A stretch of 50,539 nucleotides of DNA from JAXGTD01 sp040775095 (GCA_040775095.1 JAXGTD010000013.1:1-50539); one strand, 5' to 3'. Counted from the stretch's first letter, positions 8,363-18,991 are shown. Program-made: numbers and translations. Notes: generated by a model not told the origin, from the letters alone.

Positions 8363-8380
8363 CTCGTGCTTGCGCACGAG
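8363..8380 (-). promoter_or_regulatory. Inverted repeat in the iscA leader
   Basis: A perfect 7-base inverted repeat CTCGTGC / GCACGAG with a 4-base loop lies 32-49 bases before the iscA start. It could be an operator or an mRNA hairpin. It does not look like the known IscR type 1 or type 2 sites as I remember them, so the regulator is unknown. Confidence 0.3.
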
Positions 8381-8503
8381 ATTATCCCCGCCGCGGTCGT
8401 TTTCAAGACCACCGCCGCCGGACCCGACAATACCGGCACCGAAGGCGTGAGCCAATCTCCGGCATCGTCACCCCCCACGAGGGCGCAAGCCCATTGCGGT
8501 TGC

Positions 8504-9166
8504 TCAGTGGTGTTGCTGCGCGCTCGCGCTGCCAGCGCGCGCCGACATCTCCATCAGTCCACACATCAGCTCGGCGCGTTCGTGCAGATCGATGGTCTCG
8601 ATCAGGGCCTGCTTGTCGTCCACACTCAGTGGCAGGTGGGCGCAAAGCAGGTTGACCAGCTCGTTGTCCGCCATGCGACCGATGTCGTCCCACGGGATCT
8701 CCACGCCGCGCAGATCAACGAACGCTCGCAGCGAGGCGAGGAACCGGTCGCGATCGCCAAGGCTCGCCTCGTCGCTGGAGAAATCTCCGGCAAAACGTTC
8801 CCAGCTCGCACGCACGCGGCGAAACCCATGCGACGGCTCCAGCTCCTGCCCGATCTCGAAGCGGCACACGCCGGTGAGCACCATGACGATCCGCCCGTCA
8901 TTGGTCTCGCTGTAGGACGTGATGCGCCCGACACAGCCGACACGGTGCAGGGCCGCCCCCCCTCCAGAGGTCTCTTCAGTCAGCGGCTGCACCATACCGA
9001 TCAGGTGATCGGCCGCAAGCGCGGCCTCGACCATGTTCAGGTATCTCGCCTCGAAAATATTCAGCGGCAGTTGTACGCCGGGCATGACGACCGCGCCGCC
9101 GAGGGGAAACACGGGGATCTCGGCGGGCAGCTCCGAAAAAGACGGCAGGAATGGGCTTCGCAACAT
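8504..9166 (-). CDS. LON substrate-binding-domain protein
   Basis: A 220-residue protein consisting of the N-terminal (substrate-binding) domain of Lon protease without the ATPase or Ser-Lys protease domains. The fold signature is clear: IPVFPLGGAVVMPGVQLPL, then NIFEARYLNMVEAAL, and later HRVGCVGRITSYSETNDGR with LTGVCRFEI. Such stand-alone proteins are common in proteobacteria and are thought to bind proteins or act as adaptors; the true job is not established. It lies upstream of iscA on the same strand with a 172-base gap, so cotranscription is possible but a separate iscA promoter is equally likely. Confidence 0.85.
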   Translation of the reverse strand: MLRSPFLPSFSELPAEIPVFPLGGAVVMPGVQLPLNIFEARYLNMVEAALAADHLIGMVQPLTEETSGGGAALHRVGCVGRITSYSETNDGRIVMVLTGVCRFEIGQELEPSHGFRRVRASWERFAGDFSSDEASLGDRDRFLASLRAFVDLRGVEIPWDDIGRMADNELVNLLCAHLPLSVDDKQALIETIDLHERAELMCGLMEMSARAGSASAQQHH

Positions 9167-9855
9167 CGCGATCGGCTCCCGTACTGTGGGTAAGCGTCAG
9201 ATCGGGGAAAGATGGGGCCGAAACCCGTTACTACGAGCGGCCGAGCCGCTTCGGTCGTCGGCAAGCCTTGTCACGGGCCCTTGCACCCCGCTCAACGGCA
9301 TCGATGGCGGGCGTGACATCGCCCGCGCTACACTAAGAAGATGCCGATCCAATGTCGTCGCGGCGTTCGACCAACTCGTCAACCGCGGGCACGATCTCCG
9401 AGGATCAGCGCCAGCCTCGCGTTGAAACACGGCCATCGGCCACCGTGCACAACCGAACCGGCGGTACCCACGAAGGTCCAGACGATCACAACCCAACAAG
9501 GGCTCGCGTCCCGCGAGGGGGCTTGCAACAGCGCCTCCGACTGGACCGACCCGGCCAAGTCCGCCGCTTTACCTGGCCACGGCGGATGCGCCATCGCCGC
9601 GTCGATCTGGTAGGTTGCACGAAGCACGTGCGCACGGATCTGGCGCAAGGGACCGATGCCGCCAGGCGGGCGGTCATCCAGAGCAACCGCCGGCGCGGGG
9701 TCGGCACGGTCGTCGCCTGACGGCTCGTCCCAAACCACGGGGCCATCGGGCGTTGATGGCCGTACCGGAGATCATCGGCGCGGCCAATCCCGGGCACAGG
9801 GAGCCGTGGCGCCGCGCGTCGTTGATCCGGCCAGCATGCTATCGAGGGCGCCGCC
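9167..9855. other. 689-base stretch without a convincing gene
   Basis: Open frames here on both strands are short, Arg/Pro/Ala-rich and show no recognisable domain. One hairpin is visible: GCGGGCG / CGCCCGC with a 6-base loop at 9307-9326, followed by TACACT. The region may carry the divergent promoters for the LON-domain gene and the EAL-type gene, and may be the remains of a lost gene. Confidence 0.4.
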
Positions 9856-11211
9856 TTGCCGATTCTGCACGAGTGTCTCTGTGTCGGCGCTGATCCCGAA
9901 ACACTTCGAATCAGCGCACAGACCCACATCCGCGGCAACGAGATCCGCTACAGCGTCGCCGCCGATCCGGCGGCCTTACAACAGGCCTTCGCCAACGTCC
10001 AGCGCTGGGATCTGGTGCTGTGCCGGGTTGCAGACTACTTCGACCTCGGACTCGACGTGCGGATGGCGGAGGCGGCCGATCGTCTGGATGCGTCTGTGAT
10101 TCTGCTCCGGCCGGCCACGAGCACGCTGTCGCCGGCCGAGGCCCTGAGCCGCGGCGCCGCGGACCTGGTCACGCTCGGCGACCGCGAACACCTCCTGATG
10201 GTGATGGATCGCGAGCTTCACACCGGCTCGCTGCGCCGGGAGTTGCGTCGACTCCGCACCCAGATCGCGGCCACGACCACCGCGGGCCAGACCGTGTTCG
10301 TCGCCGTACCGCAGCTCGAGGACATGAACCAACAGCCGGCCGGCGCACAGACGTCCGATCCACAACAGCCGGATACGGTCGAGCCGGCGCGGGCCCCCAC
10401 GCCGGCTCAATCGGACGAACAGCGCATCAAGCGGCTGATTGAAGGGGGCGGCCTGACGCTGGAGTACCAGCCAATCGTCACCCTCCGACACGGGACGGAT
10501 CAGCACCCGATGTTCGAGACCCTGCTGAGGCTGCGCGACGAGCAGGGGGCCCTGCTGATGCCCGGCAATTTCTTCCCGACCGCAGGCCGCCGGCACTGGC
10601 TTGGCAAGCTCGACCTCTGGGTGTTTCGCAGGGCCCTGCCGATCCTCGCCAGGATGCAGGCGGCGAACCCCGCGATGACGCAGCTGTTCATCAATCTGGC
10701 CACCGAGACCCTGTCGAACCCGGCCACCCTCGATGCCTTGATCGCGACCATCAACGGGGCCAGCATCGGCAACGGGGCATTGGTCGTCGAGGTTCGGAAA
10801 GACGCCTTCGCAGAGCAGCCGGATGCCATGGCACGGCTCGCCGCGGCGCTGAGCGAGCGCCGTCACGGCCTCCTGGTCGAGTCCGTCGGGCTCGCCGACT
10901 GCGGGCTGATCCAGGCCAGCGCGGACCTCATCAGCCACATCAAGCTCGACCCGTGCCTGGTTCGCGATCCGGTGAGCGTTGACCGCTCCGTGGGTGAATT
11001 AAAGCGGCTTATCCGCTGCGCCCACAACCACGGTGTCAAGGTGATCGCGCTGGCGGTCGACAACGCGACCATTCTGCCCCGGCTTTACACGCTGGGGGTG
11101 GACCACATCCAGGGACACTTCGTGAGCATGCCCTACGAGGACCTGGTCTACCCAAGCGTCTACCGAATCGAGGTCACGCCAGACTCGCCACCCGGGACCG
11201 GCGACGAATAG
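9856..11211 (+). CDS. Degenerate receiver + degenerate EAL domain protein
   Basis: A 451-residue protein. Residues 1-120 look like a receiver fold, but the phosphoacceptor position in WDLVLCRVAD is Cys56 instead of Asp. A variable Pro/Gln linker (about 150-190) leads to an EAL domain from about 195. EAL landmarks are MFETLLRL (E221), FINLA (N280), VVEVRKDAF (E312) and HIKLD (K363). The catalytic DDFG segment reads ESVGLAD and the AEGVE segment reads ALAVDN, so two catalytic acids and the late Glu are lost. c-di-GMP hydrolysis is unlikely; a c-di-GMP-binding or protein-binding effector role as in FimX is plausible. There is no GGDEF. The start is TTG at 9856, chosen because no better in-frame start is seen; it could be slightly different. 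Confidence 0.75.
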   Translation: MPILHECLCVGADPETLRISAQTHIRGNEIRYSVAADPAALQQAFANVQRWDLVLCRVADYFDLGLDVRMAEAADRLDASVILLRPATSTLSPAEALSRGAADLVTLGDREHLLMVMDRELHTGSLRRELRRLRTQIAATTTAGQTVFVAVPQLEDMNQQPAGAQTSDPQQPDTVEPARAPTPAQSDEQRIKRLIEGGGLTLEYQPIVTLRHGTDQHPMFETLLRLRDEQGALLMPGNFFPTAGRRHWLGKLDLWVFRRALPILARMQAANPAMTQLFINLATETLSNPATLDALIATINGASIGNGALVVEVRKDAFAEQPDAMARLAAALSERRHGLLVESVGLADCGLIQASADLISHIKLDPCLVRDPVSVDRSVGELKRLIRCAHNHGVKVIALAVDNATILPRLYTLGVDHIQGHFVSMPYEDLVYPSVYRIEVTPDSPPGTGDE

Positions 11212-11403
11212 CGGGCACGTGCCTGGGCCGGGGGTATCCGGAATTCAGGACGTCACAGCGTCGTCACGCCAATGGGGCGCGTCACCCGAGAGCCTGAACG
11301 GCCCATGCAGCCGCAACGCGGGGCGGGACGCGGCCATGCACCCGGACCACGAGCGCGCTGGCATTCAACGCTCATGGCCGAACAGGTGCCTGGTCCGACC
11401 CGC

Positions 11404-13044
<1,641 letters not shown>

Positions 13045-13217
13045 GCGGGTCTCACTCCTGCTTGATGTCTTGGGATGGGGTTTCGGGACGTCGCGGGTCG
13101 GGGTCCAACCCCGCGGCGCCGGGCCGGTCTGTCCCGTATTGTACGCGCTCAGGGCAGTGACACGGCCAGCACCTCGCGCCTACGCACCCGGCACAGCGGC
13201 AGGAGAACGCCCCCGAG

Positions 13218-13295
13218 CCGTGGGAGGGGCGCTCCGCGCCGCGACCCTCCGTGCTGCCCGATGCTGTCGCCCCGCGGAGCGGGCCTCCCACAGGC
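13218..13295. repeat. Inverted pair of REP-like elements between zwf and pgi
   Basis: Two REP-like units face each other. The first, at 13220-13244, reads GTGGGAGG then a GGCGC-TCC-GCGCC hairpin. The second, on the other strand at about 13265-13291, reads GTGGGAGG then a CCCGC-TCC-GCGGG hairpin. The heads are identical, while the hairpin arms differ by paired changes. This BIME-like layout is typical of REP sequences mobilised by RAYT transposases. The rest of the 13045-13331 gap holds no gene. Confidence 0.7.
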
Positions 13296-13331
13296 CCCAC
13301 AGGCACCAGCCGCGCAGCAGCCCGACAGGTC

Positions 13332-14807
13332 TTAGCCATCCAGTCCGTTGCGCCAGTCCTGGTCGTCCTTATCGAAGAGCCGGTTGGCCTCGGCCGGCCC
13401 CCAGGAACCCGCGGGATAGGTATGGATGTAGTCGCGCTCCGTGGCCCAGAGCTTGAGCACCGGGTCCACCACCCGCCAGGCGTAGTTGACCTCGTCATAT
13501 CGCAGAAACAGTGAATGATCGCCCTCGATCACGTCGAGCACCAACGCCTCGTAGGCGTCGATCTGGTCCCGACCGATGTTGCAGGTGCTGGCATCCAGGC
13601 GTTCCGTCTGCGCGCGCATCTGCAGCCCCGGCTGCTTCACCTGCAGCTCGAAGCGCATGCACTCGTGGGGCTGGATGTTGAGGAGCAGCCAGTTGGGCTT
13701 GAGCTGCTCGATCTGCGTCTCGCTGAACAGCTGCTGGGGCGGATGGCGGAAACGGATGCTGATCAGCGAGTGGGTCGCGCCCATGCGCTTACCGGTGCGC
13801 AGGTAGAACGGCACCCCGCGCCAGCGCCAGTTGTCGATATAGACCTTGAGCGCGGCATAGGTCTCGGTGGTGCTGGCGCGATCGACACCGGGTTCCTCGA
13901 GATAGCCCGGCAGCCTGGCCCCGTCGAGATCGCCGGCGCGGTACTGCGCGCGAAAGGCGTGGGCATGGACCGCCTGGCGCGGGATCGGCCGGATCGAGCG
14001 CAACACCTTGACCTTCTCGTCCCGCAAGGCCTCGGCGTCGAGGCTCGGGGGCGGCTCCATGGCCACCAGGGTAAGCATCTGGAGCAGATGGCTCTGGATC
14101 ATATCCCGCAAGGCGCCAACCCCATCGTAGAACCCGGCCCGGCTACCGATGCCGCGGGCCTCGGCGTGCGTGATCTGGACATGGTCGATGTAGTTGCGAT
14201 TCCACAGGGGCTCGAGCAGGAGATTGGCGAAGCGAAAAACCAGCACGTTCTGCACCGTGCTCTTACCCAGGTAGTGATCGATGCGGTAGATCTGATCCTC
14301 AGCAAAATGCCGGCGAAGGTGCTCGTCGAGGATCTCCGCGCTCTCCAGGTCGTAGCCAAACGGCTTCTCGACCACCAGGCGCACCCAGCCCCCGTGCTGC
14401 TCATGCAATCCGTGGGCGGCCAGCCGGTCGCCGACCTCCCCGTAGAACCCCGGGGCGATGGCGAGATAGAAGATCAGGTTCTCCGGAAAGCCCTCGTCGC
14501 CGCGCAAGCGCTCCGCCATATGCCGAAACGCCGTGTCGTCCTCGAGATCGCCCTCGACGAAGTAGAGCCGCTGCAGCAGCGCCTCGCGCGCCTGTTCATC
14601 GATGCGCTCCCCGATCTGCTGGCCGAGAATGGCTCGCACCTCGCCGCGCCAGCGCTCGTCCGACCAGTCCCGCCGGCCAAAGCCGAGAACGCGCATCGAC
14701 GGGGCCAGATGTCCCCCCAACTCCAGGCGGTAGAGCGCCGGGAGCAACTTGATATGGGCCAGATTCCCGGTCGAGCCGAAGATCACCAACGTGCAAGCAT
14801 CATTCAT
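13332..14807 (-). CDS. zwf: Glucose-6-phosphate 1-dehydrogenase
   Basis: A 491-residue enzyme oxidising glucose 6-phosphate to 6-phosphogluconolactone and reducing NADP. The N-terminal nucleotide loop reads FGSTGNLAHIKLLPALY; most members have GDLA, so the Asn in place of Asp is a small oddity. The active-site motif YRIDHYLGKSTVQN is intact with the catalytic His and Lys, and EKPFGYD is present. The length is as usual. A GGGGGCGG stretch precedes the ATG at 14807. It diverges from glgA with a 100-base shared promoter region and precedes pgi on the same strand, which puts glucose-6-phosphate use and glycogen building side by side. Confidence 0.97.
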   Translation of the reverse strand: MNDACTLVIFGSTGNLAHIKLLPALYRLELGGHLAPSMRVLGFGRRDWSDERWRGEVRAILGQQIGERIDEQAREALLQRLYFVEGDLEDDTAFRHMAERLRGDEGFPENLIFYLAIAPGFYGEVGDRLAAHGLHEQHGGWVRLVVEKPFGYDLESAEILDEHLRRHFAEDQIYRIDHYLGKSTVQNVLVFRFANLLLEPLWNRNYIDHVQITHAEARGIGSRAGFYDGVGALRDMIQSHLLQMLTLVAMEPPPSLDAEALRDEKVKVLRSIRPIPRQAVHAHAFRAQYRAGDLDGARLPGYLEEPGVDRASTTETYAALKVYIDNWRWRGVPFYLRTGKRMGATHSLISIRFRHPPQQLFSETQIEQLKPNWLLLNIQPHECMRFELQVKQPGLQMRAQTERLDASTCNIGRDQIDAYEALVLDVIEGDHSLFLRYDEVNYAWRVVDPVLKLWATERDYIHTYPAGSWGPAEANRLFDKDDQDWRNGLDG

Positions 14808-14907
14808 ATCACCGCCCCCATGCAGAGCAATTATGCTAAGTTAACGCGACCTTGCGGAGGGCCTCGTCGCGTTCCGCCAACCCCCAGCCCGTCGTATTCC
14901 GGCAGCC

Positions 14908-16437
14908 ATGGATTCCCCCCTAGCCCACCCCGCATCTCTCCCAGCCGGTTATCCCGTCCTCGTTGCGAGCAGCGAGGCCCTGCCGCTGATCAAGACCGGC
15001 GGTCTTGCCGATGTCGCCGGGAGCCTGCCCGTCGCGCTGCGCGAGCTTGGCCACGACGCCCGCTTGATCCTCCCCGCCTACCCGCAGGCCCTGAGGCAGG
15101 TGCGCGAGTTGAAAAACCTCTGCGAGCTGCGCGTGCCGGGCGCCCTCAGTCCGGCAAGGTTGCTCGGCGGGCTGCTGCCGGATTGCGACCTGCCGGTCTA
15201 TCTGGTGGATGCACCGGAGCACTTCTGCCGCGAGGGCAATCCCTACACCGACGTCAGCGGTCGCGACTGGGGCGACAATGCCGAACGCTTCATGCTCTTC
15301 GGCTACGCTATCACCTATGTGGCAATGGGATTGCCGGCGCTCAACTGGCGTCCGCGGCTCGTGCACTGCAACGACTGGCAGACCGGTCTTGCGCCAGCCT
15401 TCCTGCACGAGCACCGTACGCGGCCCGCGGTCGTCTTCACGATTCACAACCTCGCCTACCAGGGATTGTTCGACCGGGCCACGTTCGACCGGCTCCACCT
15501 TCCTTCATCGCTATGGTCGGTCTTCGGGCTGGAGTTCCATCAACGCATGTCGTTCATCAAGGGTGGCCTGGTCTTCGCCGACGTGGTCAACACCGTCAGT
15601 CCGACCTACGCCGAGGAGATCAAGACGCCGCGCCACGGCTGCGGTCTCGACGGCCTCCTGCGCCAGCTTGGCGAGCGTTTCCGCGGAATCCTCAACGGCA
15701 TCGACTATCGCATCTGGGACCCACAAACCGACCCCGCGCTGCTGCAGAACTACGACAGCTCCACATTGCACCTGAAAGTGGAGAACAAGCTGGAGTTGCA
15801 GCGCGCCTTCGGGCTGCCCCGCAATGAACGCGCATTCGTGCTCGGCTACATTGGGCGCCTGGTCGAACAAAAGGGGGTCGATCTGGTCGTCGGCATGCTG
15901 CCCAGATTGCTCGAGCAGCACCCCGACGTGCAACTGATCATGCAGGGGGCCGGCGCCAGGGAACAGGAACGCCTGCTCATGGCCGCCGCCAACGCCAATC
16001 CGGATCGGGTGGGCGTCTACATCGGCTTCGACGAAGATCGCGCGCACCTGGTCGAGGCCGGCGCCGACGCGTTCCTGATGCCATCGCGCTTCGAACCCTG
16101 CGGTCTCAACCAGATGTACAGCCTGCGTTACGGTACGGTGCCCATCGTCCACCGCACCGGCGGTCTCGCCGATACCGTAACAGACACCCATCCGGAGACA
16201 CTGGCCGCGGGCACCGCGACCGGCTTCGTGTTCACCGACTCGAGTCCGGATGGCCTGTACCACGCGGTTCGTGAGGCCATACGGCTGGCGCACGATCAGC
16301 CCGAACAGTGGCGCGCGATCAAACTGAACGGGATGCGCCAAGACCTCAGCTGGCAGGCAAGCGCCCGCCACTACGAGACGTTCTACGCCGAGGCCCTCGC
16401 GGTGAGGGACGCCTCCGTGGCGGCCGGCCCGGCCTAG
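14908..16437 (+). CDS. glgA: Glycogen (starch) synthase
   Basis: A 509-residue GT5 enzyme that adds glucose from ADP-glucose to the non-reducing end of alpha-1,4-glucan. The donor loop LIKTGGLADVAGSLP near residue 30 has the KxGGL motif. Later come HCNDWQTGLAPAF, TIHNLAYQG, GYIGRLVEQKGVDLV and the C-terminal EPCGLNQMYSLRYGT with the EX7E-type acid. The chosen ATG gives about 15 residues before the first beta strand, longer than E. coli GlgA; a later start is not obvious. It diverges from zwf. The other glg genes are not in the window. A copy of the dispersed hairpin element follows it. Confidence 0.96.
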   Translation: MDSPLAHPASLPAGYPVLVASSEALPLIKTGGLADVAGSLPVALRELGHDARLILPAYPQALRQVRELKNLCELRVPGALSPARLLGGLLPDCDLPVYLVDAPEHFCREGNPYTDVSGRDWGDNAERFMLFGYAITYVAMGLPALNWRPRLVHCNDWQTGLAPAFLHEHRTRPAVVFTIHNLAYQGLFDRATFDRLHLPSSLWSVFGLEFHQRMSFIKGGLVFADVVNTVSPTYAEEIKTPRHGCGLDGLLRQLGERFRGILNGIDYRIWDPQTDPALLQNYDSSTLHLKVENKLELQRAFGLPRNERAFVLGYIGRLVEQKGVDLVVGMLPRLLEQHPDVQLIMQGAGAREQERLLMAAANANPDRVGVYIGFDEDRAHLVEAGADAFLMPSRFEPCGLNQMYSLRYGTVPIVHRTGGLADTVTDTHPETLAAGTATGFVFTDSSPDGLYHAVREAIRLAHDQPEQWRAIKLNGMRQDLSWQASARHYETFYAEALAVRDASVAAGPA

Positions 16438-16524
16438 CACGCCAAGGCAAGGCAGGACCCGCGCGCGATCGCCGCTCCCTTTTCAAGGGCCGTCCCGCCG
16501 CACTTGCGCGTCTGGGACGCCCTT

Positions 16525-16645
16525 GGGGCGAGGCCGGAAACACGGATTCCACGCGCCTTGAGCCGTTGAGAATGCCTCGTTTCGCGCGTCCCAGGACGCG
16601 AGACCCGAGCCGAGCGAATGCCCGCGCGGCATTGAATCGGCGTTC
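16525..16645 (-). repeat. Dispersed multi-hairpin element, copy F
   Basis: Minus-strand copy in the 331-base gap (16438-16768) between the convergent glgA and panD genes; the gap has no gene. It shows AATGCC/GGCATT with a 5-base loop (16617-16633), the same stem as copy A but with another loop, followed by the shared CATTCGCTC-GGCT segment. Further on, GTGTTTCCGGCCTCGC matches the GGTTTCCGGCTCGC arm of copy A. About 50 extra bases lie between the two matching parts. Confidence 0.6.
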
Positions 16646-16768
16646 CCCGCACGCATCCCGCCAGCCAGCCAGGTTTAGCGCACAGACGCGGCCCTGCCGG
16701 ACGGCGTGCATGCGTCAGATGAGCGGCTGATCCATTGCACGGACAGAAGGGACCGGCCTTCGGTTGGC

Positions 16769-17149
16769 TCAGGCCGCCTGCGCCGGGATTCGGTTGCTCG
16801 TGCCGATGACTTCATTGTGCTCGTTGCAGTACACGAGGGTCGGGGCGAAGCACTCGGCCTCGTGCTCGCTCATGCCCGCGTATGTGCAGATGATCACCCG
16901 ATCCTGCGGCGAAGCCTTGTGCGCGGCGGCACCGTTGACCGAGATCACCCTCGATCCCGCCTCGGCGCGGATCGCGTACGTGGTAAAGCGCTCACCATTG
17001 GTGACGTTGTAGATATGCAGTTGCTCGTATTCCCGGATCCCGGCGAGCCGCATCAGGTCCTCGTCGATCGCGCAAGAGCCCTCGTATTCAAGCTCCGCGT
17101 GCGTGACGCAGGCGCGATGCAGCTTGCACTTGAGCAGCGTCAGTTGCAT
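16769..17149 (-). CDS. panD: Aspartate 1-decarboxylase
   Basis: A 126-residue pyruvoyl enzyme converting L-aspartate to beta-alanine for pantothenate. The self-cleavage site is Gly24-Ser25 in YEGSCAIDED, and K9 and H11 near the start match E. coli PanD, as do VTNGERFTTYAI and SVNGAAAHKASPQD. The start at 17149 is set by the family N-terminus and by GGAGGTGG just upstream; a longer in-frame extension is not family-like. It is last in the panB-panC-panD string, 173 bases after panC. That gap contains AT-rich stretches (near 17260-17275) that could hold a second promoter, though no clear one is seen. Confidence 0.97.
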   Translation of the reverse strand: MQLTLLKCKLHRACVTHAELEYEGSCAIDEDLMRLAGIREYEQLHIYNVTNGERFTTYAIRAEAGSRVISVNGAAAHKASPQDRVIICTYAGMSEHEAECFAPTLVYCNEHNEVIGTSNRIPAQAA

Positions 17150-17322
17150 AACCGTCCACCTCCAAACGGCGGGGCAGTGTCCCGCCGCGACGAATTCGTA
17201 TCGGACAAACCGCAGCTCGGCCATGGTGATCTGGCCCATGGACTCCAGATTATGCTGCGGCGCAATATAGCCGTATTGTCGCAGCGCGGGCGCCGGCTTG
17301 GCAAGACGCCCGGCGGCGCACC

Positions 17323-18177
17323 TCAAGCCGACCCCAGTCGCACGGCCAGGTTGTCGATCAGACGCGCCCGGCCCAGGTGCGCGGCGGCCAGGATGATCAG
17401 ATCGCGGTCATCCGGCCCCACGGGCTCCAGATCGATGGCACGTCGCACGCAAACGTAGTCCGGGCGAAACCCCGCGGCGGCGAGCATGCGGGCGGCATCG
17501 GACTCGGCATCGGCGCGCGCGCACCCTGCGCGAATCGCGCCTGCCGTATGCCGCAGCGCCGACCACAACGCCGGCGCAACGGCACGTTCCTCCGCGCTCA
17601 AGTATGCATTGCGCGAGCTCATCGCCAGCCCGTCGGGCTCGCGCACGATCGGTGCGCCGACCACGTCGATCGGGAGGTTGAGGTCTGCCACCATGCGCCG
17701 GATCACCAGCAACTGCTGGTAGTCCTTTTCGCCGAACACGGCGACATCCGGCTGCACCATATTGAACAGCTTCGCGACAACGGTAGCCACCCCCTGAAAG
17801 AAGCCCGGCCGGCTGGCCCCGCACAGAATCGTGGAGATCCCGGGCACCTCGACGCGGGTCTGGCCATCGCGTCCATTGGGATAGACCTCGGACTCTCCCG
17901 GGGCAAACAGGCAGTGCGCGCCCGCCCCCGCGAGCCGCACCCGATCACGCTCCAGCGTGCGCGGATAGCTAGCGAAGTCCTCCGTGGGGCCGAACTGCAG
18001 CGGATTGACGAACACACTGGCAACGACCCGGTCGGCCCGGCCGAGCGCATCGCGGACCAACGAGAGATGGCCGTCGTGCAGATTGCCCATGGTCGGCACC
18101 AGGGCGATGCGTTGCCCCGCCCGTCGCCAGTCGGCGACCAAGGCGCGCAACCGCGGGATGTCATTGGCGATATGCAT
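17323..18177 (-). CDS. panC: Pantothenate synthetase
   Basis: A 284-residue enzyme joining pantoate and beta-alanine with ATP to form pantothenate. The nucleotide-binding VPTMGNLHDGHLSLV motif is near residue 28, with VFVNPLQFGPTEDFASYPR and FGEKDYQQLLVIRRMV further on, and MSSRNAYLS near the adenylate pocket. The start at 18177 matches the family (E. coli 283 residues); a longer frame upstream overlaps panB and is not used. It begins 10 bases after the panB stop, so the two are cotranscribed, with panD following. Confidence 0.97.
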   Translation of the reverse strand: MHIANDIPRLRALVADWRRAGQRIALVPTMGNLHDGHLSLVRDALGRADRVVASVFVNPLQFGPTEDFASYPRTLERDRVRLAGAGAHCLFAPGESEVYPNGRDGQTRVEVPGISTILCGASRPGFFQGVATVVAKLFNMVQPDVAVFGEKDYQQLLVIRRMVADLNLPIDVVGAPIVREPDGLAMSSRNAYLSAEERAVAPALWSALRHTAGAIRAGCARADAESDAARMLAAAGFRPDYVCVRRAIDLEPVGPDDRDLIILAAAHLGRARLIDNLAVRLGSA

Positions 18178-18187
18178 CGTCAAGCCG

Positions 18188-18991
18188 TCAGAAAAGGGTG
18201 TGCTCGGGCCCTGGAAACGCACCGGACTTGACCGCGGCCACGTAGGCCTCGACGGCCGCGGTGACGTCGGCATGGCCCTGCAGGAAGTCTTTACTGAAAC
18301 GCGGCGAACGGCCAGGGTTGAGCCCAAGCATGTCGTGCAGCACCAGCACCTGACCATCGCAGCGATTTCCGGCACCAATGCCGATGACCGGGATGCTCAA
18401 CGCGGCTGCAAGCTCCGCGGCCAGGGCCGCTGGTACACACTCCAGCACAAGAAGCTGTGCACCGGCGTTCTGCAACGCCAGTGCATCGTGCCGAATCGCA
18501 TCGGCCGTCGCATCGTCTCGGCCCTGGTACCGATAGCCACCGAGGCGGTGCACCGACTGCGGCAGCAGACCGAGATGGGCACAGACCGGGACCCCGGCGC
18601 TGGTCAGTGTGTGCACGGTCTCGAGCAGCGCCGCGCCGCCCTCGAGCTTGACCATCGCCGCGCCAGCCTCGCGCATCAGGCGGCCTGCACTCTCCAGTGC
18701 CTGCCGTGGCGTGGCGTAGGTCAGAAACGGGAGATCGGCGATCAGCAGCGCGCGTTCCCGCACCCGACTCACACAAGCGCCGTGGTAGACCATCTGGTCG
18801 AGCGTCACCGGAATGGTCGACGGATGGCCCTGCAACACCATGCCGAGCGAATCGCCGACCAGCAGGATCTCCACGCCAGCACGTTCGAGCAGGCGACAGA
18901 AGCAGGCGTCGTAACAGGTCAGGCAGGCAATCGGTTCGCCGCCGCGCTTCATGGCAGCGAGAGCGGCGCTGGTGATCTGGTCTGCGGGCAT
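18188..18991 (-). CDS. panB: 3-methyl-2-oxobutanoate hydroxymethyltransferase
   Basis: A 267-residue enzyme that transfers a hydroxymethyl group from methylenetetrahydrofolate to alpha-ketoisovalerate, the first pantothenate step. Motifs seen are CLTCYDACFCRLLERAGVE, LVGDSLGMVLQGH with the Mg-binding Asp, MVKLEGG and IPVIGIGAGNRCDGQVLVLHD. The start at 18991 fits the family length of about 264. The dependence on folate is echoed by folK lying upstream on the same strand, 158 bases away, with a hairpin repeat in between. panC follows after 10 bases. Confidence 0.97.
   Translation of the reverse strand: MPADQITSAALAAMKRGGEPIACLTCYDACFCRLLERAGVEILLVGDSLGMVLQGHPSTIPVTLDQMVYHGACVSRVRERALLIADLPFLTYATPRQALESAGRLMREAGAAMVKLEGGAALLETVHTLTSAGVPVCAHLGLLPQSVHRLGGYRYQGRDDATADAIRHDALALQNAGAQLLVLECVPAALAAELAAALSIPVIGIGAGNRCDGQVLVLHDMLGLNPGRSPRFSKDFLQGHADVTAAVEAYVAAVKSGAFPGPEHTLF

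Noticed and set aside
9379..9738. A 119-codon minus-strand frame in the 9167-9855 gap
   Set aside because: No domain, no ribosome site and a composition typical of random GC-rich frames.
13515..15827. A 770-codon plus-strand frame across zwf and glgA
   Set aside because: It runs antisense to zwf and out of frame through glgA; both of those are certain.
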